From: Opitutia bacterium
Lineage (GTDB): Bacteria > Verrucomicrobiota > Verrucomicrobiia > Opitutales > Opitutaceae
Assembly (NCBI GenBank): GCA_947474365.1
Contig: CANJIU010000094.1
Coordinates: forward strand, 1 to 38,668
DNA length: 38,668 bases
Reading direction: 5' to 3'
The first letter of the stretch is position 1, and each line of letters begins with the position of its first letter. The notes beneath the pieces are model-generated. The model was given only the letters and a program-made list of their open reading frames with translations. It was not told the DNA's origin and searched no databases. Made by a program: the position numbers and the translations under genes. Shown here piece after piece: positions 33,746 to 38,668 of this stretch.

Positions 33746-35548
33746 ATGTTGACCCGCTTTTCCGTCGCGCCGCTCCACACTCAGACCCGCGCGCTGGCCG
33801 ATGTCGCCATGGGCCGCCGTGTTCCCGATCTCGTCATCACCGGCGCCCGGTTGCTCTCGACATACACCGAGCGCATCCATCCGGATCGCGAAATTTGGAT
33901 CAAAGGGGGGCGAATTGCCGTAGTGAAGCCGGCGGGCACGTTCAAACGCACTCAGGTTAACGGCGTCGCCACCCGCGTCTACGATGCGCGCGGCGGTATT
34001 TTGGCGCCTGGGCTGGTCGATCCGCACGTGCACATCGAGAGCAGCATGATGACTGCCTGCGCTTTTGCCGAGGCGGCGCTGCTCAATGGCACCACAACGG
34101 TTTTTTGCGACAGTCACGAGATCGGTAATGTCTGCGATGTCGCCGGCATCGAGTGGATGCTGGAGGATGCGCGGAAGGCCCCGCTTTCCATTTTTCTGAC
34201 CGTTCCCAGCACTGTTCCCGCGACCAACGCGACGCTGGAGACCGCGGGCGGAGATCTCACGCCTGCGAAAATTGGAAAGATTTTCGACCGCTGGCCCGAG
34301 GCCGCCGCGTTGGGGGAAAAAATGGATTACATACCGGTGGCAATGGGCGACCCGCGCAGTCATGCGATCCTCGCCGAAGCGCTCAAACGCGGTCGCCCGG
34401 TCTGCGGACACATCTACGGCCGAGAGTTTGTGGCGGCGGGGGCGGCCAGCGGAATTACCGACACGCACGAGGCCATCGATCGAGATATCGCCGACGACTT
34501 TTTGGAAAACGGCATTTGGATTTTCCTCCGCGGCGGCAATCCGCGGACGCCGTGGCATTCCCTCCCTCAGGCTATCAGGGCGGTCACCGAACTTGGCGCC
34601 AATCCGAAGCGTGTCTGCGTGTGTACCGATGATCGCGACGCGGATGATCTGTTTCTTTTCGGCATGGACTGGGTGGTGCGGCAGGCGGTGGCGGCCGGGC
34701 TCGGGACCTCGACGGCGTGGAGCCTTGGTTCGCTGCATCCCGCCACGCGCTATGCGATGGACGGCGATTTCGGCGGATTGGCGCCGGCCCGGCGGGCCGA
34801 TATTGTTCTGCTCAACGATGCGCTCGAGGTGCAAAATACGTGGTACGGCGGTGAGTTGGTGGTGGAGCGCCGAAAAATCACCCCGCTCCTTGAACGCGCC
34901 CTTAGCCGGCGCTATCGTTATCCGCGCGCAGCCTATCAGACGGTGCGACTGCCGGCACGCGTCCAACTCACGCCGAAACTCCCCGCGGATCCGGTCAAAG
35001 CAAATGTGATTCGTGTCGTGCCTCCCGGCATCGTCACGGCCCACGACCGCGTGGCGTTGTCGCCGCGGGCTTCGTGGTCGGATCACCTGACGGAACAAAA
35101 ACTCTGCTTCCTGACGGTGGTCGAGCGCCACGGGAAAAATGGTGGAGTGGGCTACGGATTGCTGCGCGATTTCGGGCTGCGGCACGGCGCCGTGGCGAGC
35201 AGCGTCGGGCACGATGCGCACAACATCGTCCTCGCCGGCTCCAACGAGCAAGACATGCAGCTGGCTCTTTCTACCGTGAAGAAACTCCGAGGCGGCGTGT
35301 GTGTCGTCCGAGATGGAAAGGTGCTGGCCAGCGTTGCCTTGCCGGTTGCCGGATTGCTTTCCGATCAACGTGCGCCCGTGGTCGCGAAGCAAACGACGGC
35401 CCTGAAGCGGGCGTGGGTTAAACTTGGCTGTCTGGTTCCCTACATGGGCTTCAATCTACTGCCGCTCTCGGTGATTCCGGAACTGCGATTGACCGACAAG
35501 GGACTCGTCGACGTGCTGGGCATGCGAGTGGTGCCTTTGTTTGAATAG
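33746..35548 (+). CDS. ade: Adenine deaminase (Ade type)
   Basis: A cytoplasmic metal-dependent amidohydrolase that deaminates adenine to hypoxanthine in purine salvage. The 600-residue length is normal for the Ade family. After a short N-terminal part comes LVITGARLLSTYTERIHPDREIWI, then LAPGLVDPHVHIESSMMT with metal ligands H94 and H96, CGHIYGRE, TDDRDADDLF and DAHNIVLAGSNEQDM. The C-terminal beta-rich domain ends in TDKGLVDV. It starts at ATG 33746, 44 bases after the caspase-like gene, and could be transcribed with that operon or from its own weak promoter. It converges on mqo with a 48-base gap. Confidence 0.95.
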   Translation: MLTRFSVAPLHTQTRALADVAMGRRVPDLVITGARLLSTYTERIHPDREIWIKGGRIAVVKPAGTFKRTQVNGVATRVYDARGGILAPGLVDPHVHIESSMMTACAFAEAALLNGTTTVFCDSHEIGNVCDVAGIEWMLEDARKAPLSIFLTVPSTVPATNATLETAGGDLTPAKIGKIFDRWPEAAALGEKMDYIPVAMGDPRSHAILAEALKRGRPVCGHIYGREFVAAGAASGITDTHEAIDRDIADDFLENGIWIFLRGGNPRTPWHSLPQAIRAVTELGANPKRVCVCTDDRDADDLFLFGMDWVVRQAVAAGLGTSTAWSLGSLHPATRYAMDGDFGGLAPARRADIVLLNDALEVQNTWYGGELVVERRKITPLLERALSRRYRYPRAAYQTVRLPARVQLTPKLPADPVKANVIRVVPPGIVTAHDRVALSPRASWSDHLTEQKLCFLTVVERHGKNGGVGYGLLRDFGLRHGAVASSVGHDAHNIVLAGSNEQDMQLALSTVKKLRGGVCVVRDGKVLASVALPVAGLLSDQRAPVVAKQTTALKRAWVKLGCLVPYMGFNLLPLSVIPELRLTDKGLVDVLGMRVVPLFE

Positions 35549-35596
35549 AATTTTAGGGAATCGATTTGGCGACGACCAAGCGAGGGAGTGCGTTAC

Positions 35597-37099
35597 TTAC
35601 GCGAATGCGAGGGTGGGGCGCAATTGGAGGAGATCGTCGATTTCCGCGGAGCGGCGGGCGTAGGCGCTGGCGTTGGAAGAGTGGCCGAGGTCAACGTCGA
35701 AGGATGGGAGCATTGCTTTCATGCGGGCGTAGCCGTCGGCGGACCCGAGCGTATCCGGGAAACAAGTTTGGACTACCTGCAGGGCGATATTCGCGGAGAC
35801 CGAAGCTCCGGGCGACGCGCCAAGCAGCGCCGCGAGCGAGCCGTCCGGTGCGGTAACGACTTCGGTGCCGAAGGTGAGGCGGCCGGCGTCGGCTTTCTTC
35901 AGCGGTTGCACGCGGATACCGGCGTCGACTAGGCGCCAGTCGGCCGCTTGCATCCCGGGGTAGAAATCCCGCAGGGCGCGAAGGCGGGAGTCCATGCTTT
36001 GCAGGGCCTGTTGCACGAGGAAGCGAACGAGGATGGCGTTGTGCCGTCCGGTGCGGAGGAGGGTAGGGAGGTTGTCCGGGCGAATCGAATACGGTAGATC
36101 GGTGCCGCGGCCGATGCCGTGGAGGAACTTTGTCGTCCACGTGGCAAACGGGCCGAAGAGAAGCACGCGTTTACCCTGGAGATGGCGGACATCGAGATGC
36201 GGGCCGCCGAGGGCACCGGAGTCGGGCGGGGGAGGACCGTAGGCTTTGGCGAAATGGCGGGAGACGATCGCGGGATTTTCACAGACGAGCCACTGACCGG
36301 CGATGGGGAAGGCGCCAAGGCCTTGGGCCACGGGGAGACCCGTGGCTCGGAGGAGTGGAATCGTGCCGCCACCGGCCCCGATGAAAACGAAGCGGGCGCG
36401 AACGGAATGCGAATCGCCCGACGCGGTCGGCCGCACGGTGAGGTCCCAGCCGGTGGCGGCCCGGGTCAGGTGAGTGACCCGGTGCCCCGTGAAGACTTGG
36501 CAGTCGTCCTGGGCGCCGAGCCAGGTGAGGAGTCGGCGGGAGAGCTCCCCGAAGTTTACGTCGGTACCGGCGGCGATTTTCGTGGCGGCGATGGGCTCGG
36601 CCGTGCGGCCCTCGACGAGGAGCGGAGCCCATCGTCGGATTGCGTCGCGTTCGGACGTGAATTCCATGTCGCGAAAAAACGGGTGTGCCACCAGTGCGGC
36701 ATGGCGGGCACGGAGGAAGGCGGTGGGGGCGGCGCCGCGGGCGAAGCTCAGGTGCGGAACGGTGCGAATCCACTCCGCCGGGCGGGGAGCGAGGCCGTGG
36801 GCAACGGCGTAGCTCCAAAATTGGCGTGACTGCTCGAAGCGGGTGAAAATCTCGATGGCCTTGGAGACGTCCACGGGCTCTCCTGTGACGGTGGGAGGGG
36901 GCGTGTAATTCAGTTCACAGAGACCGGCGTGGCCGGTGCCGGCATTATTCCAGCCGTCGGAACTTTCCCGGGCGAGTTCAGGAGCGGCCTCGTAGAGGTC
37001 GATTGAAAGGCTGGGATCGAGCCGCTTGAGCATTACGCCGAGGTGCGCAGACATGATGCCGCCGCCGATGAGAATCACGTCGGGGGCTGGTGGCGTCAT
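35597..37099 (-). CDS. mqo: Malate:quinone oxidoreductase
   Basis: An FAD-dependent peripheral membrane enzyme that oxidises malate to oxaloacetate with a quinone as acceptor. I chose the ATG at 37099, giving 500 residues and the N-terminus DVILIGGGIMSAHLGVML (FAD-binding Rossmann motif); the frame is open to 37348 but the extra 83 residues have no family similarity. Signature stretches include ESSDGWNNAGTGHAGLCELNYTP, KIAAGTDVNFGELSR and FGPFATWTTKFL. It is convergent with ade. No malate dehydrogenase or other TCA gene is adjacent. Confidence 0.95.
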   Translation of the reverse strand: MTPPAPDVILIGGGIMSAHLGVMLKRLDPSLSIDLYEAAPELARESSDGWNNAGTGHAGLCELNYTPPPTVTGEPVDVSKAIEIFTRFEQSRQFWSYAVAHGLAPRPAEWIRTVPHLSFARGAAPTAFLRARHAALVAHPFFRDMEFTSERDAIRRWAPLLVEGRTAEPIAATKIAAGTDVNFGELSRRLLTWLGAQDDCQVFTGHRVTHLTRAATGWDLTVRPTASGDSHSVRARFVFIGAGGGTIPLLRATGLPVAQGLGAFPIAGQWLVCENPAIVSRHFAKAYGPPPPDSGALGGPHLDVRHLQGKRVLLFGPFATWTTKFLHGIGRGTDLPYSIRPDNLPTLLRTGRHNAILVRFLVQQALQSMDSRLRALRDFYPGMQAADWRLVDAGIRVQPLKKADAGRLTFGTEVVTAPDGSLAALLGASPGASVSANIALQVVQTCFPDTLGSADGYARMKAMLPSFDVDLGHSSNASAYARRSAEIDDLLQLRPTLAFA

Positions 37100-37578
37100 C
37101 TGGCGGAGTGGAGAAATTATTGGGGCGGCAACGTGGCGCTGGCGATCGTCTTTCGGACGGCGAAAGCGTAACTCGTAATGCGTAGTACGGGATGAACGCG
37201 CGCGGCAAACGTCGCCCTCTGTTATCCGGTGGAGTTTCGTGCGTCCTTGCGATCTGAAAATTCGCGATGTGGCTTGCCAGAAAATATTGACTGCGTCCCA
37301 GTCGGGATCGGTCGAAAATTCCCCTGTTTTTGCGGTTGGCGCCCGCAAGCCCTCGAATCCCTGTCTGCTGCCGGGATATCCGGTGGTCTGTGAGGGAAGA
37401 GAGGTTTTGACCTGCCCCCTAAGTTTGAGGTGCCAATCAGGAAGGGCGGCCGGTCGTCCTGGTGAGCCTGTTTTGGGGAAATCCGAAAGGGTCCATCCCT
37501 AGGTGCTTGACAGGCGATGCTCGGGCCGGTCTTGTCCTCAACTTTTCCAAGCAAGAATCGCTCTGCAAAACATCTGAC
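37100..37578. other. 479-bp non-coding stretch between mqo and rpsP
   Basis: No credible gene is seen. The left part is the 5' region of mqo (minus strand); the right part is the leader of rpsP. A 10-base direct repeat TATCCGGTGG occurs at 37223-37232 and 37377-37386. A hairpin CAGGA...TCCTG is at 37438-37461 (5-bp arms, further pairs inside with mismatches). The best rpsP promoter candidate is listed separately. A T-loop-like CCTCGAATCCC near 37351 does not extend into a tRNA. Confidence 0.5.
37507..37535 (+). promoter_or_regulatory. Possible promoter of rpsP
   Basis: A perfect -35 box TTGACA (37507-37512) is followed after 17 bases by a poor -10 box TCTTGT (37530-37535), giving a leader of about 37 bases before the ATG at 37579. 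There is no Shine-Dalgarno sequence before rpsP. Confidence 0.4.
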
Positions 37579-37854
37579 ATGGCTCTCAAAATCCGTCTTA
37601 CCAAGGTTGGTTCCGTGCACCAGCCGCTCTATCGTGTTGTCGTCGCCGAAGCGCGTTCGCGTCGCGATGGCGCTGCGGTTGAAAACCTCGGCACCTATCG
37701 GCCGGGCGACAAGGGGAGTCCCATCAACCTCAAGATGGACCGCGTGGACTACTGGCTGAGCAAGGGAGCGCTGCCCACCAGCACGATGCATTCGATGATC
37801 AAGAAAGCCCGGCGGTCGGCTCCGGCCAAGGTTGAGGCTCCGGCGGCGAGCTAA
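37579..37854 (+). CDS. rpsP: 30S ribosomal protein S16
   Basis: A 91-residue small-subunit protein beginning MALKIRLTKVGSVHQPLYRV, followed by VVAEARSRRDG, VENLGTYRPGD and DRVDYWLSKGALPTSTM, all typical of S16. A short Ala/Lys/Pro-rich tail ends AKVEAPAAS. The ATG at 37579 is the family start; the upstream-open frame is not conserved. It is followed by a strong intrinsic terminator and then trmD. rimM and the KH-domain gene often found next are absent. Confidence 0.98.
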   Translation: MALKIRLTKVGSVHQPLYRVVVAEARSRRDGAAVENLGTYRPGDKGSPINLKMDRVDYWLSKGALPTSTMHSMIKKARRSAPAKVEAPAAS

Positions 37855-37879
37855 ACGAATCTCCCGAAATCACTTTGAG

Positions 37880-37911
37880 AATCGCCCAGCCTCAAGGCTC
37901 GGGCGATTTTT
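37880..37911 (+). terminator. Strong intrinsic terminator between rpsP and trmD
   Basis: The stem pairs AATCGCCC (37880-37887) with GGGCGATT (37901-37908) and AGCC (37888-37891) with GGCT (37896-37899), leaving one bulged C and a TCAA loop; a run of five T begins within the stem end (37907-37911). It lies 25 bases after the rpsP stop and 31 before the trmD start. It may let S16 be made in excess over TrmD and L19 by partial read-through. Confidence 0.88.
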
Positions 37912-37942
37912 CATTTTCTAAGCCCGCCTGCTGTCTTGGGTT

Positions 37943-38617
37943 ATGTCCCTTGCGATCGATATCCTGACGCTTTTTCCGCGGATGCTCGACGGGTTTCTGG
38001 CGGAAAGTATTCTCGGGAAGGGAATTGGGGCGGGTCATCTCCAGGTCAATGTCCACGACCTGAGAACCTGGTCCACGGACAAGCATCGGACAGCCGACGA
38101 CCGTCCGTTTGGTGGCGGGGCGGGAATGGTGATGAAGCCCGAGCCGGTCTTTGCCGCGATTGAACAATTGCAACGTCCAGGCTGCCGCCGGATTTACCTG
38201 ACGCCGGACGGCACGCCGTTGTCGCCGGGGTTGGCGCAGGAGCTCGCCGTGCAATCCCACCTGATTTTTCTCAGCGGACATTATGAGGGTATCGATCAAC
38301 GGATTCGCGATACCATCATTGATCAGGAAATTTCCATCGGTGATTATGTCCTGACCAATGGCACTTTGGCAGCGGCTGTAGTCATTGATGCGCTCGCTCG
38401 TTTCATTCCCGGCGTACTCGGGGAGGAAAAGTCATTGACGCACGAATCCTTCACCAGCAAGTTGCTCGACTTTCCTCAATACACGCGTCCCGCCGAATTT
38501 CGGGGCATGTCCGTTCCGGAGGTTCTGCTCTCCGGAAACCATGCCGAAATCGAGAAGTGGCGGCACGCGCGACAGGTGGAAAAGACCCGATTAGTCCGAC
38601 CCGATTTACTCAAATAA
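37943..38617 (+). CDS. trmD: tRNA (guanine37-N1)-methyltransferase
   Basis: TrmD methylates G37 next to the anticodon using S-adenosylmethionine and prevents frameshifting. The 224-residue SPOUT protein has the N-terminal IDILTLFPRML, DRPFGGGAGMVMKPEP, the knot motifs LSGHYEGIDQRI and SIGDYVLTNG, and EKSLTHESF. The length is typical (about 225-255). It is separated from rpsP by a terminator and from rplS by 6 bases, so it is likely cotranscribed with rplS. Confidence 0.97.
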   Translation: MSLAIDILTLFPRMLDGFLAESILGKGIGAGHLQVNVHDLRTWSTDKHRTADDRPFGGGAGMVMKPEPVFAAIEQLQRPGCRRIYLTPDGTPLSPGLAQELAVQSHLIFLSGHYEGIDQRIRDTIIDQEISIGDYVLTNGTLAAAVVIDALARFIPGVLGEEKSLTHESFTSKLLDFPQYTRPAEFRGMSVPEVLLSGNHAEIEKWRHARQVEKTRLVRPDLLK

Positions 38618-38623
38618 ACAGCC

Positions 38624-38668
38624 ATGAACCCGATCATCTCCGAAATCACCGCTGAGCAGGTGAAAAAA
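38624..38668 (+). CDS. rplS: 50S ribosomal protein L19, N-terminal fragment cut by the window edge
   Basis: Fifteen codons (MNPIISEITAEQVKK) starting 6 bases after the trmD stop and running off the window end. The trmD-rplS order is very widely conserved and the residues fit the L19 N-terminus. Partial only because the window ends. Confidence 0.85.
   Translation, partial: MNPIISEITAEQVKK

Noticed and set aside
33686..35392. Minus-strand open frame of 568 codons
   Set aside because: It lies opposite adenine deaminase, whose motifs are intact; the antisense product has no recognisable family pattern.
37340..37400. tRNA- or tmRNA-like sequence (CCTCGAATCCC followed by GC-rich bases)
   Set aside because: No acceptor stem, D-arm or anticodon arm can be paired around the T-loop-like bases.

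Overview
The window looks like ordinary chromosome from a GC-rich, diderm (Gram-negative-type) bacterium. I think a member of the Verrucomicrobiota, perhaps near Opitutaceae, is most likely. This is an inference from gene content (LptE, BamD-like, UppP, outer-membrane barrels), the scarcity of Shine-Dalgarno sequences, GTG/TTG starts and a large MoxR/DUF58/BatA-type operon; I could not run a database search. No insertion sequence, phage gene, CRISPR array, rRNA or tRNA is visible.

Left part, minus strand (1-6014): an envelope-biogenesis run read right to left. The order is uppP (undecaprenyl-diphosphatase), rpmF (ribosomal protein L32, 59 codons), plsX, fabH, a BamD-like TPR protein, an LptE-like lipoprotein and rpe. 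It combines the classical rpmF-plsX-fabH lipid cluster with outer-membrane assembly factors. A nested inverted repeat lies just beyond rpe.

6174-11294, plus strand: trpD and glmM share an ATGA stop/start overlap, followed by a cytoplasmic TPR protein and a secreted metallo-beta-lactamase-fold hydrolase. A lone minus-strand iron-type ABC permease with two fused permease domains follows (11322-13016), with no binding protein or ATPase nearby.

13127-17369: a metal-homeostasis island. An MntR/DtxR-type repressor (minus) is divergent from an outer-membrane barrel, an Nramp transporter (mntH) and a universal stress protein. A second barrel gene converges on the repressor. The 71-bp divergent gap holds a TTTGA-N4-TCAAA inverted repeat.

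17572-33701: a 16-kb run of nine plus-strand genes, several joined by 4-base stop/start overlaps. They encode a TPR protein with an HExxH peptidase centre, two DUF4159 paralogues, a MoxR AAA+ ATPase, a DUF58 protein, a BatA-like membrane protein with a VWA domain, a 1307-residue membrane-anchored coiled-coil protein with a Gly/Gln/Pro-rich segment, a second VWA-like membrane protein, and a caspase-like protein that appears to lack its catalytic Cys but carries EF-hand loops. This is the most likely under-described system in the window; its function is unknown. MoxR-DUF58-VWA sets in general are thought to act as chaperone or membrane-assembly machines.

Right end: ade (adenine deaminase) converges on mqo (malate:quinone oxidoreductase). 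After a 479-bp non-coding stretch comes rpsP, a strong intrinsic terminator, trmD and the first 15 codons of rplS. rimM, often found between rpsP and trmD, is absent.
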